A stretch of DNA of 64,000 nucleotides from Candidatus Peribacteria bacterium (GTDB lineage Bacteria > Patescibacteriota > Gracilibacteria > Peribacterales > Peribacteraceae). Under the pieces are notes generated by a model, which was not told the DNA's origin, did not search any database, and saw only the letters and a program-made list of their open reading frames with translations. The stretch lies in contig JABICL010000006.1 in the NCBI GenBank assembly GCA_018652265.1, forward strand, positions 1-64,000. Reading direction: 5' to 3'. Numbering within the stretch: position 1 is the first letter of the stretch; each line of letters starts with the position of its first letter. The translations under genes were made by a program, and so were the position numbers. Below, piece by piece: positions 43,501 through 51,212 of the stretch.

Positions 43501-45375
43501 GCCATCATTACTTCTTGGTTCACAAATAGATCCATCGTTACAATCTGAGTTTGTAACACAAGATATGCCGTCCTCACAATGTTTCCCGTCATCACAAGTT
43601 TCTATTCCTTCCTCGAAACCATTTCCACATACCTGCACCTGACAACTGGATGTACATCCTTCCACGCTTCTCATAATGCATGCGCTTGCATCTTCACAAT
43701 CTGCATTTACATAACAACTATCACCATTTGCACAATGAAATCCTGGATCACAATGTTCAATGTTTCCGTTGTAATCTAGATATACAATTCTATCTCCACA
43801 AAACATTTCAAATTGACAATTTTCATCACAAACAGATCTCTGAACTACGCCTCCATACGTTCTAGCTCTACAAATATTTTCAAATTCCATAACACAATAT
43901 TCCGAAGGGCAATCTTCGTTTTTTCTGCATTCTTCACCAGTTGTATAGCACTCTCCCCATATGTCTTCATTTGTACATGAAGTGCAATCATAATTTGATT
44001 CACATAAAGTTCCATTAGGATCGCCACTACATACACCTATGTCTTGATTAGGCTGAATTAGGCATTGAGAAAGAGAAAGACACTCAGATGCATCTGAACA
44101 TCTTCTATTTCTAAAAGCTCTCCCCACTTTACAAACGCCAGGAGCAGTATATTCACCTGAATTTGGAGGATATTCGATTATGCATTGATCTGAATTCGCA
44201 CAAGCACGACCATCTGGGCACTCTCTGCCTTCATCACAACCTTCGAAGATTTGCACTTCTCCATCTCCACAATAATTTCCCTCAATCTGGCAAAAAGAAT
44301 CACATCCATCACCTGATGCAATGTTTCCATCATCACATCCTTCTTTTATCTGCAAAATCCCATCTCCACATTTTATCCCACCTTCCGATCTACAATATTT
44401 ATCACAACCATCTCCGGAAACATTATTACCATCATCACATTGTTCACCCTGAGAATCATTTGCAAAAAATTTGCTCAGTTCTTGATTGCCTAGAATATTA
44501 GAAACAGCAGCAATATCTAGAAGCAAATCATATGTTCTAAGTTGCCCACCAGTTGCAGTCTTATAGGAGAAATCTTCTAGGATTAATTTAACTGGTTGAT
44601 CGGATAGTAAAAATTCTGCATCCATTACACTACTTTCTCCATAAGCAACTAGCTGCAACTCTTTACGCAATTCATATACATCTAATTCTTGCTCCAATGC
44701 ATTCTTTATTTCCTGCGTCAGCATTACGCAGTTATATATAAGCTCCTCATCCTCAACATTTGTAGGGACAAGTGGACCATTTGCAAGCCACCACTGAGAC
44801 TTCCACTTAACACATGCCTCTGTCTCAGACAGAAAGAACACATCTCTTACAAATCTTTTTATTTCATGGAAAAGTTTATTGTGATCTACAGGATTAGAAT
44901 TCAGACTTAACTCTGCCGGAGGAATTTCTGTGAGATCATCTGTTCTCCAAACAACTAAATCATCCTCGTATCTATACATTGGATTAGTACCAACTTGGTA
45001 AAACTGTACAACTAGATCGCTCGCAACAGATGTGATTATTCTATCGTGAATACTGCCAGTATTCATTTCTTCTTGAATAGACAAAAAGCCATCACCATTA
45101 GTATCTGTAGGCAATATTTCATCTACTCTTCTGCTACCAAATATATTTGAGCTATTTGTATCTAGAGAAGAATCGTAGAGTCTTGAATATAAAGATATAG
45201 ATCCAGTAACAGACCATGTACTTGGAGGGACAGGAACAGATGGAGTAATAATAGTCGCTGACTCCACTCCAAATACATTGAATAAAAGGCAGATAGCAAA
45301 TATCAAAAGATATGTAGATGTCGTCAGACAATTACTGATTTTTCTTTTGCCTAAAATGAATAAATTAAATTTCAC
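37504..45375 (-). CDS. Giant DUF4215-type cysteine-rich repeat surface protein, 2623 aa
   Basis: A signal peptide (about 12-39) is followed by an N-terminal domain to about residue 305 that includes a perfect EF-hand-like loop, DTNGDGFLSIQE (91-102). From about 310 to 2355 there are about 30 repeats of the pattern CGDG...GEECDDGN...GDGCS..C, the Myxococcus-type cysteine-rich repeat (DUF4215), interleaved with shorter Cys-rich units such as CTSDDDCSDD. A run of nine prolines lies near 822-830, and a non-repeat island at about 1505-1690. The C-terminal domain (2358-2623) is unique and helical with a proline-rich segment. Hundreds of cysteines imply an exported, disulfide-rich, rod-like adhesin or fibre. 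Start GTG overlapping the upstream stop (TAGTG). Function is inferred only. Confidence 0.88.
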   Translation of the reverse strand: MKFNLFILGKRKISNCLTTSTYLLIFAICLLFNVFGVESATIITPSVPVPPSTWSVTGSISLYSRLYDSSLDTNSSNIFGSRRVDEILPTDTNGDGFLSIQEEMNTGSIHDRIITSVASDLVVQFYQVGTNPMYRYEDDLVVWRTDDLTEIPPAELSLNSNPVDHNKLFHEIKRFVRDVFFLSETEACVKWKSQWWLANGPLVPTNVEDEELIYNCVMLTQEIKNALEQELDVYELRKELQLVAYGESSVMDAEFLLSDQPVKLILEDFSYKTATGGQLRTYDLLLDIAAVSNILGNQELSKFFANDSQGEQCDDGNNVSGDGCDKYCRSEGGIKCGDGILQIKEGCDDGNIASGDGCDSFCQIEGNYCGDGEVQIFEGCDEGRECPDGRACANSDQCIIEYPPNSGEYTAPGVCKVGRAFRNRRCSDASECLSLSQCLIQPNQDIGVCSGDPNGTLCESNYDCTSCTNEDIWGECYTTGEECRKNEDCPSEYCVMEFENICRARTYGGVVQRSVCDENCQFEMFCGDRIVYLDYNGNIEHCDPGFHCANGDSCYVNADCEDASACIMRSVEGCTSSCQVQVCGNGFEEGIETCDDGKHCEDGISCVTNSDCNDGSICEPRSNDGCNSNCQDEYCGDGEVGPNEECDNGGVCDNGASCDRDIDCPTEYSYCHGYSYRSCDTNNDCPRDSECVPQNNASSCNSRSEDGCSIACIVEFCGDGFIQNGLGETCDDGMVCSRWRNACTSDDDCSDDEETCGPVGMDGCSAECVSEFCGDTVTQSFLGEQCDDGKHCADGTSCIFSCADSSTCEPRDTSACLSSCLRPPPPPPPPPVTCGDGNVEGDEECDDGNTDNGDGCDENCLEENGGNCRREGNEECDDGVALGDDACDGNEREYCGDGDINGWPDDQEECDDGSYCFGGMNDGQDCTDNSDLCAERQCVVMGVGNVCGVWSDPGRCIAGTNPSEWEIVCCGDSGECCDYGEVGCVTTCNGECAIPEGVCLSSCREAQGCPSPCDGSCGDGCEDSGEECDDGNDNDLDDCGNDCKENFCGDGEQQPLRGEVCDPGKTCGGVYGGTSCENNSDCNSNRACLIVRDHPTCSNYCKEIRCGDCVRNFPQEECDDGNLDDNDGCNSICMNEYCGDGIPQPDEACDDGGVCYDGSSCAVESPSTCQIGVCTITDAGGGGWCTDDSQCGAGTCSVSAADCESNPCNGCTDRCAPISCGDGIVECNEECDDGNLDNGDGCNVSCMWEFCGDGTYDADGGDNIVGTEDDEKCDSGWGNNDTVADACRTDCTNFRCGDSVVDSGEQCDMPTCPNGLSCISDMDCDGTGPMREDERCVNRNDYNGCDSSCQWDYCGDGFVNYNAGEECDDGNVINGDGCSSACLPDMSLCGNGVWDDYGGDGISGTRDDEECDYKDPDESLMTCTTSCTRRINLCGNGYRDFGEQCDDGNTSSSDGCSQECELENPDLCGNGKIDPGETCDQMHSYRTVECDSYCQLPNPAPYCGDGRKDLSGIWKGDVFGRILRSIGGYNLDFRFPDGSQVLYAGLQPAILNVGFLDEGWSAGGWYITPRIFESRGNPPVSLLGDKEVIEGDSVTVGKQSCLTCGNYINESDEECDNGRLTEGYYSFDRAPYARRIRSLWVASGSILPTDVLDDLEDYQLTPYGLPWAVLKIVEELMDFDSEGWEREYKKDYCSEDCELSYCGNGKIDPGETCEDTNLLNGKPQDGDGCSSECFEEGGFNPFGPYTCGDDVLSGFEECDDGGSCTTGTGMVISGTYCRIEPGTTYCDANGWDNISGTDDDQVCVPASGDGCSNWCEVEPHTICGNKEIEPYEECDTGGVCVEQGSSLHNNLCGDPGACLSNSDCPIGLECDMSLGTNPNTGRCRGTVCAIDDDCPNDSECHYVAENQPWRCGIARCVSDGDCSSGEACVGYGGNSSCNCYCVYNNPTECKSVYGYWGTDVYGGRCIVDRCGNGKIDRGEQCDDGNRRAFDGCSQFCLIEEVCGNSELDRDLFEECDDGNVFSDDGCSPDCLVEYCGDGVLQPGLGEECDEGVVNNSNIPGASCNRECELPKCGDGIKQENAILNVWNGETYYDDYSYTEHCDPGMHCENSPNAYCIDDWQCPYSTCDEDTWMCTGDWSRSCARDEDCQMNVCKVMDEVFPGLDGILCTADCTEKYEEYETENPWLCGNGVVDSSVFYPEECDDGNLINNDGCSERCEVEERSCNTDACSSSTTFICEDGSGYCRIENGNQDCPRSTCVLRPECALECVFGDCGNGTVDPGEQCDDGRSCSHDSSITCSDHSDCDAGGCTGGSIANGTTGTCSDDSYRICMSDEDCRSMCLTASQDGCSSDCRFEIPGEEDSTLDLCQDGIGDSQVPIWKETLLMQGHNPFIEVESWGVNIGPWSQWIRRGNNLRGTNWWGDWTNPCSPKSFNNSVVNNFILTSRCAEKIMSRKYLPDRQPILPYQPIGPMSFQACQEPRAELVSAVEIPPIPMVHIPEYRPSELVRDIESFICKKIGFPRRAFIFLCADDADDLTPSFGDSGFDLLQRVNAYDESSVFYETSISHALEIGYVVGSKTLDNYISESFRLLTSYIKTASLLIFDMERVVPTETVCPIDGSQTLCQ
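45070..45105 (-). other. EF-hand-like calcium-binding loop in the giant protein
   Basis: Residues 91-102 read DTNGDGFLSIQE. Asp1, Asn3, Asp5, Gly6, Leu8 and Glu12 all fit the EF-hand consensus. A single loop next to the signal peptide suggests calcium-stabilised folding outside the cell. Confidence 0.6.
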
Positions 45376-46100
45376 TATTTCAAAAGTGATGTTTCAGGTT
45401 GAGAAAATCTTTCTGGGAGACATTGAGATGCATCAGAAATAATAGACATAGCATTGCGGATATCAGTAGAGCCACGCTGCAAGCAACGAAGTGATGCATG
45501 TAGTGGCAAATATTTTTCAGAGGCTCTAATAACAGACATTAATCTTTCATATGTAAGACGCGCCCTGCTTCTCTCTAGCTTTATTTGTTCAGCAGCAAGA
45601 ACAGAATCACTTATTAGATTAATAACATCTGGATTTTGATCACCATTTACCGTTTCCATAAGAAGTGGCTGATTGTGTTCTATGGAAAACAAATGGCAAT
45701 CGTATGTTCTCCAAAATTCATAAAGTAACTTTTCAAAATCTGCATATGTAAAAGGATCAGGGATTCCATATGCCGCATCAAGTGATCTAAGTTGTGCTGC
45801 TATTGCAGAAGAAAATTCTCCCTCCGGAATTACGCTCTTCATATCTTCTTCTTCACATTTAAGTAATTCTCTTCCTTCATACATATCCATTCTTTCTTCT
45901 GTCATTTTCTCCATGCTCCAGTGATAACTTCTTTGCATGTCAGCAAGCGATCTATTTCTATAATATTCACTGTAAGTACACTCTCTTAGATCTTCTGGAG
46001 CACCTATTAAATACACACGAGCTACAAATATCATAAATATCCCTGCAGCGATTGCTGCTAATGAGATAGTAAAAGCCCTATGTCTAGGATTTAAGTACAT
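45375..46100 (-). CDS. Membrane-anchored protein of the giant-protein operon
   Basis: A protein of 241 residues from the ATG at 46100 (a TTG at 46115 would add five). One transmembrane helix near the N terminus (about 10-30) leads to an external helical domain rich in Glu, Arg and Met (MEKMTEERMDMYEGRELLKC) with several cysteines. No family is recognised. Its stop overlaps the giant gene's GTG start by one base, implying translational coupling. Confidence 0.7.
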   Translation of the reverse strand: MYLNPRHRAFTISLAAIAAGIFMIFVARVYLIGAPEDLRECTYSEYYRNRSLADMQRSYHWSMEKMTEERMDMYEGRELLKCEEEDMKSVIPEGEFSSAIAAQLRSLDAAYGIPDPFTYADFEKLLYEFWRTYDCHLFSIEHNQPLLMETVNGDQNPDVINLISDSVLAAEQIKLERSRARLTYERLMSVIRASEKYLPLHASLRCLQRGSTDIRNAMSIISDASQCLPERFSQPETSLLK

Positions 46101-46840
46101 TGTGTAACCAAACAAGGAATAGGATGCAAAACAGAACCAAAGAAGTCTGTAATTTTTCTCAAATTAAATAAAAAGTCGTTTCTTATACTCCCAATAGAAA
46201 TTTGGAAAACATTTATATAATTTCTCATTCCCCTATTTACGCTATCGCCAGCAACAACCATTTTCATCATTTGTTTTTCTTCCATCAAAATACGATCTAC
46301 TAAATCATGACATTGAAGATCAATTATTGTCTCGGTTGGAGAAACTTCGTATCCCACATCATCCCCCACATACAAAGAATAATTACATTCTTCTATGGGA
46401 TTTTTCGCAAAAATTTCATCCCGCCTTTCTGGGTCCCACCATCTACCACGAGCTGCAAACATTCTGCTACAACCAATGGGCCTGTGATATGCATCATCAG
46501 TATTGTCCTGATCTTCTCCAGCATACGAACTACCTACTGCATCACAAACCATTCTCAGCTTACATCCAAGAGCATGATAATTTGATGTTAGGTAAGGAAT
46601 TAAATCTTCTGTCTTTGCATTTGTGCCCAAAACACTTTTACTCTCTCCATATTGTATCCCTCTATAAACTTTTACCTCTTCTTCCATCATATCCCACATT
46701 CTGTTCGAACACTTTTCATTCATAGTAGATAAAATCGCTGAATTTTCTTCTGGAGTTAACGCAAAAGCATTTTTAGTAATCAAACTTATATAAATAATCA
46801 GAATCACAACGCCAATAATTAAATATAATCTCTTTATCAT
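46091..46840 (-). CDS. Secreted protein of the giant-protein operon, 249 aa
   Basis: A 249-residue protein with a signal peptide or anchor (about 5-27, ending NAFALTPEE). The mature part is helical and contains about eight cysteines, consistent with export and disulfides. The signal-peptide end resembles that of the 756-residue protein (NAFALDENE). Its ATG overlaps the upstream TGA by 4 bases (ATGA). Confidence 0.68.
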   Translation of the reverse strand: MIKRLYLIIGVVILIIYISLITKNAFALTPEENSAILSTMNEKCSNRMWDMMEEEVKVYRGIQYGESKSVLGTNAKTEDLIPYLTSNYHALGCKLRMVCDAVGSSYAGEDQDNTDDAYHRPIGCSRMFAARGRWWDPERRDEIFAKNPIEECNYSLYVGDDVGYEVSPTETIIDLQCHDLVDRILMEEKQMMKMVVAGDSVNRGMRNYINVFQISIGSIRNDFLFNLRKITDFFGSVLHPIPCLVTQCT

Positions 46841-49098
46841 TTTTTCATAGAGGAGTGTCTGTAATAATCAGTATGTTCACGCGTAATTTCATCTCGTGAA
46901 ATTACAGACCAGAAACTTACTTGTGCATTCCATTCATCTATAGCCTTGAGCATAGAGTCTTGTAGATGACCCCATCTTACTTCCATTTCGAAATGCTGAT
47001 CAATTTCTGTTTCATTGTGAACAGTTGCACAATCAGGACACATGTTTGGTGGGATAAGTCCTGTATCCCTAAAGTCTCCAGATGGCCACTCGGGCCAGAC
47101 TCTAGATGGAGAATCGAATCTAGAAGATCCACTACCACCAAGTAAAAATGAATAAGCACGAATTGCAGCAGGATCAACTTCGCTTCGCCTCATATCAGAT
47201 TCACTTACCAAAAAAGCATCAGGAGTTTCAGAGCAAATATTATCCAAAGCAATTAAGCCTTCTTTTGTTCTTCTTAGAGCACCCCTCCAACTGTTAACTA
47301 TCTGTGGCGGCTCTGGAACTACAAATAATTCACTGTTTGGATCTGGGAGATCTAGATCTGGAAATGTTAGATCAAACGCAGGAGGCCTAAGGTATGGGAG
47401 TGGCTTTATATTATTTGCTAAATTCGCATCTATTTTTGGTGGCCTACCTATAGGCATTGGATGTATTTCTACTTTTAGAACTGGAACCTCCACTTCTTTC
47501 TCTAGATAAATATCTGAAAAATCAAATGTGAGATCAGGAAGTGGCATATGAATAAGATTGAATGGTGGCCATGCATTCATTCTTATGTCCTGTCTATTAA
47601 GTGGATCCTCCCACATGCGAACAGTTCCATAACGACCGTATGAAGCTATTCTTGGAAAAACTTCTATGTTTACATTTGCATCAATTGGGAAGGCATTTAG
47701 CCGACATGAAAGACCTAAACAATGAGAAAGCCTATTCCCCATTTCATAAATCTCATGAAGATCCGATAAAACTCCTTCTCCTGCCTGATTATCCAAAAAA
47801 TAACTTCTATAAACATCATGCCAATCTTCTAGTCTTTCTGCATTCACATCTATCCATTCTTCGCGCAGAAATGTATTTACATCTTCTGTATAACTAAGAA
47901 GTGCATCCATATATTTCGGGAAACTAATTCTATATTCACGAATTGTTTCTAGCAATGATTTATATGAACGCATAGTTTCTATATTTCCTTCTATGACTGA
48001 AACAAGAGATGCATCTATAGCTCCCCTGTTTACCTCTAGCCATGTTTCCCATTCGACAATTATTTGCTTAAGCGCAGTGTCGGATATAGATGGCACACGA
48101 ATTACTACAGGCTCATACTTTATTTCTAGCAGCGGAATCTTTCTAAGGTGTTCTGCAGCCATAAGTAACGCATCAGGTTCATTGCCAATTGTTCTAATCA
48201 TCGATAATTCTTCATCATCTCTATCTATCTCATCAAACATATTTTCAAATAGATTAGATATTTCACTAGAAAGACTTGCTCCACCTTCTGGAAGAATTAT
48301 TTCTATATTTGGAGGATTTTGGAATTTAGATATAGCCTGCAGCGCTGTTGGATGATTTAGAAGAGGAATATTTGCCCTAAGCCATGGATGTATAACTCCA
48401 GCATGATTAGAGGTTTCTCCACTATCTAAATCTAATTGTGACAAACTGCTATCTCTGGGTGCTAGAGAATTGATATCTGAATTCAGAGTAGATGCATTAC
48501 TGTCATATACTGGAGTCCAATGATTTGATCCTAATCTTGGAATTGGAAATTTTTCCACTCTTGGTGAAACATCTAACCAGCCCATAGGTTCATCCACACT
48601 AATTGGAGAAGTCCCACTTGGATATTCCACTATGCAGTTATATCTCTGGCTCCTACCAGTACAAAATGCAGTCTGACCTCCAGCACATTCATACTTACGA
48701 TAATAATCATTAAGAGAACATCTACTTCTTGGATTCGACTCTGTACAAGATCCGCTTGTACAATCTTCCGCAAGAGTGCTTTGTAATTCATCACCAGAAT
48801 AAATACCAACACAACCATTACCTATACAATTTCTATTGCTATCAACTGCATCACAAGAATATACGACCTTACAATCTAAATTTTCTCTTCTAGAGTAATA
48901 AGCAAGGACTCTTTCATCGTTTGCCCTCATCTGTCCTCCGCATGTGAAATTCTGTGCATCAATGTAATCTGCATTCACCTGATTCCTTACATCATTCACT
49001 CGATTTTCTATTTCATTTTCATCTAAAGCAAAGGCATTACCACATATGTTTCCTGTCAGGAAAACGATAAAAAATATGTAAACAAAAATCCTTTGCAT
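46837..49098 (-). CDS. Secreted protein of the giant-protein operon, first gene
   Basis: From the ATG at 49098 the product has 753 residues (an upstream TTG would give 756). A signal peptide (MQRIFVYIFFIVFLTGNICG) is followed by a Cys-rich N-terminal part (to about 165), a helical centre, and a striking strand/proline-rich segment (about 495-590: MPLPDLTFDF, VPVLKVEIHPMPIGRPP, YLRPPAFDLTFPDLDLP). No known domain is recognised. It heads the operon, 38 bases upstream of the RNase J stop on the same strand. Confidence 0.7.
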   Translation of the reverse strand: MQRIFVYIFFIVFLTGNICGNAFALDENEIENRVNDVRNQVNADYIDAQNFTCGGQMRANDERVLAYYSRRENLDCKVVYSCDAVDSNRNCIGNGCVGIYSGDELQSTLAEDCTSGSCTESNPRSRCSLNDYYRKYECAGGQTAFCTGRSQRYNCIVEYPSGTSPISVDEPMGWLDVSPRVEKFPIPRLGSNHWTPVYDSNASTLNSDINSLAPRDSSLSQLDLDSGETSNHAGVIHPWLRANIPLLNHPTALQAISKFQNPPNIEIILPEGGASLSSEISNLFENMFDEIDRDDEELSMIRTIGNEPDALLMAAEHLRKIPLLEIKYEPVVIRVPSISDTALKQIIVEWETWLEVNRGAIDASLVSVIEGNIETMRSYKSLLETIREYRISFPKYMDALLSYTEDVNTFLREEWIDVNAERLEDWHDVYRSYFLDNQAGEGVLSDLHEIYEMGNRLSHCLGLSCRLNAFPIDANVNIEVFPRIASYGRYGTVRMWEDPLNRQDIRMNAWPPFNLIHMPLPDLTFDFSDIYLEKEVEVPVLKVEIHPMPIGRPPKIDANLANNIKPLPYLRPPAFDLTFPDLDLPDPNSELFVVPEPPQIVNSWRGALRRTKEGLIALDNICSETPDAFLVSESDMRRSEVDPAAIRAYSFLLGGSGSSRFDSPSRVWPEWPSGDFRDTGLIPPNMCPDCATVHNETEIDQHFEMEVRWGHLQDSMLKAIDEWNAQVSFWSVISRDEITREHTDYYRHSSMKK

Positions 49099-49145
49099 AT
49101 GTAACAAAGGATATATCAGAGAAGCCGTTTCTTCTAGTATCTAGA

Positions 49146-50867
49146 CTAGACCTCAATCATTATCGGAACTATAACAGGTTCTCTATTTAGCTTCCTACGA
49201 AAGAACCTATGAAGCGCTGCCTGTATGGCTTTCTTATAAGCTTTTCTATCTTTCTCTCCTGTAGCTCTTTCTTCTTCGTAAGTTTTACGCACAACTTTTG
49301 CAGCCTCTGCAGTAACTTCATTTAGTTCGGACCCATATACAAATCCACGAGACAAAATATCTGGATCTCCAACCAATCGACCGCTATCGCTATAAGCTTT
49401 TAGAATTGCTACAAATACACCACCAGAAGATAATTGTTTTCTGTCTGCCAGAACTCTTTTGCCTTCCCCTTCTTTACTAGTTCCTAGGCCATCGATTATC
49501 ACATCATTTGCGAGAACCCTGTGTTTGCTTTTTCTTGCATTACCATTTGCATCGAACTCAAGAACTTCTCCATTATTTAGAAGATGAATACTGTTATCTT
49601 GATATCCAATACTTTTCACTAGATCTGCATGTGCCGACCTCATATATGGCTCACCATGTTCTGGAATAATATGCCTTGGCTTAAGAAGTCTATGCATAAG
49701 CAAAATATCTTCCTGATAACCATGGCCAGTAGTATGAATGTCTAAAGTATCATTCGTAAGAACATTGGCACCTTTTAAATGAAGGTTATTTATCATAGTA
49801 GCTACAGCCCTTGCATTACCTATTATTGGATTACTAGAGAGCACAACTGTATCTCCTTTTTTTATAGAAATATCTCTGTGAACACCAAGGCTAATTCTTG
49901 CAAGTGCCGCTCTTTCTTCTCCCTGTGATCCAGTTGTAATAATAACAACTTCACTATCTTTCATTTTATTTATAGCAGGGCTTACTTTTCTTATCATTCC
50001 GCGTGGTGCATTTATATAACCAAGCTTTTGAGCAAGATCTATGTTGTACTCCATACTTCTACCAGATATAAAAATCTTTCTATTATTCTCTTTTGCTGCA
50101 TCTATGATTTGCTGAATACGATTAAGAAGAGAAGAAAAAGTACTAATTATTAATCTTCCTTCTGCATCACGAATAATTCTATTTAGAGAATCGCCAATAG
50201 TCTTTTCACTCATTGATCTTCCTGGCTTATTTGCATTTGTACTATCTGCCATTACAGCAAGCACTCCCTTTTCACCGATTCCTGCAATTCTTGAAAAATC
50301 AGCAGGAGGCTCATTTACCGGAGTAAAATCGAATTTGAAATCTCCAGTATGAACTATAGATCCTAGAGGAGTATGTATAGCGATTCCTGCAGAATCTGGA
50401 ATACTGTGTGTTACTCTGAAAAATTCTATATCACACGATCCCAATCTTATTCTCTTTCCATATTCAATAGTGTTTAAACTTGCTTTGGATGAAATTTTGG
50501 TTTCATCCAATCTTTTCTTCAAAAATCCCATAGTAAGCTTCGTACCAAAACAAGGTGGGTAATTTAATTTTGGAAGTAAATGTTGAGCTGCACCTATGTG
50601 ATCTAAGTGACCATGTGTAAAAAGTATTCCTCTTATGTATTTCTCTTTACCTTTTAGAAAAGAAATATCTGGAATTAAATAATCTACTCCCAACATATCT
50701 TCTTCCGGAAACTGCAATCCCATATCTATAATAAATAAATCTTTGTCCACTTGGACAACCATGCAGTTTCTTCCAACTTCTTCAAAGCCACCAAGTGGCA
50801 ATATGCGAATTATCGGCTTTCTTTTGCTGTTTTTTACTTGAGGTTTCCCTCGTCTCCCTTTCTCCAT
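49146..50867 (-). CDS. rnj: Ribonuclease J
   Basis: A 573-residue metallo-beta-lactamase/beta-CASP nuclease with 5'-3' exonuclease and endonuclease activity in mRNA decay and rRNA maturation. The basic N-terminal tail (MEKGRRGKPQVKNSKRKP) precedes LPLGGFEEVGRNCMVV. The metal motif THGHLDHIGA is at about 80-89, with HTGDFKFD, ADSTNANKPG and the beta-CASP motifs STFSSLLNRIQQI and HTTGHGYQED. The C-terminal domain is present. In a leaderless-rich genome 5'-end-dependent decay is of special interest. Confidence 0.96.
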   Translation of the reverse strand: MEKGRRGKPQVKNSKRKPIIRILPLGGFEEVGRNCMVVQVDKDLFIIDMGLQFPEEDMLGVDYLIPDISFLKGKEKYIRGILFTHGHLDHIGAAQHLLPKLNYPPCFGTKLTMGFLKKRLDETKISSKASLNTIEYGKRIRLGSCDIEFFRVTHSIPDSAGIAIHTPLGSIVHTGDFKFDFTPVNEPPADFSRIAGIGEKGVLAVMADSTNANKPGRSMSEKTIGDSLNRIIRDAEGRLIISTFSSLLNRIQQIIDAAKENNRKIFISGRSMEYNIDLAQKLGYINAPRGMIRKVSPAINKMKDSEVVIITTGSQGEERAALARISLGVHRDISIKKGDTVVLSSNPIIGNARAVATMINNLHLKGANVLTNDTLDIHTTGHGYQEDILLMHRLLKPRHIIPEHGEPYMRSAHADLVKSIGYQDNSIHLLNNGEVLEFDANGNARKSKHRVLANDVIIDGLGTSKEGEGKRVLADRKQLSSGGVFVAILKAYSDSGRLVGDPDILSRGFVYGSELNEVTAEAAKVVRKTYEEERATGEKDRKAYKKAIQAALHRFFRRKLNREPVIVPIMIEV

Positions 50868-51212
50868 ATCATTGTTTTTTAAAAAATATTATCTGCTTCG
50901 TCAATTCCTCATTTAGTCGCTTTTAACGTTGCATGAACATAGTATCAGAAAGGCCTCTGAAAAGCAATGTATCAGATGTCGAAGCATGGACTTTTTGGCT
51001 TATGGTAAACAAATTTTTAGTTTGAAAATATTGATTTTTTGTTTATTACAAAAACGTAGCAAGCGTGCAGGTGGTATTTTGCGTAAGAAATCAATCCGTA
51101 ACCTGCGGATAAATAATAAACGGTGATGGGTTACGTTGATTTCGTCGCATATACGACCTTAAGCACGCGAGTGGCTTTTCTACAGAATTACCACCTCAAG
51201 CATGCGAGCGAC
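50868..51212. other. Divergent intergenic region
   Basis: 345 bases between divergent rnj and the PP2C-like gene. It holds AT-rich promoter-like sequence on both strands, a GC-richer part (51085-51135) with a CGTAAC/GTTACG inverted pair, and two copies of repeat E (51156-51171 and about 51187-51210). An ORF of 65 codons (50929-51126) has no start signal and no recognisable product; I do not call it a gene. Confidence 0.5.
51156..51210 (+). repeat. Two tandem copies of repeat family E
   Basis: ACCTTAAGCACGCGAG (51156-51171) is identical to 2451-2466. About 30 bases on, AATTACCACCTCAAGCATGC (51187-51206) matches 2443-2462 with few changes. They end right before the likely ATG of the PP2C-like gene. 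Confidence 0.65.

Noticed and set aside
38385-44501. Many open frames on both strands opposite the giant gene
   Set aside because: They are shadows of a repetitive Cys/Asp/Gly-rich coding sequence and contain no motifs.
36084-49107. Type IV pilus or known secretion operon
   Set aside because: No PilB/T-type ATPase, prepilin peptidase, pilin N terminus or secretin is present.
51123-51212. N-terminal extension of the PP2C-like protein
   Set aside because: The extension translates two copies of intergenic repeat E and has no domain similarity.
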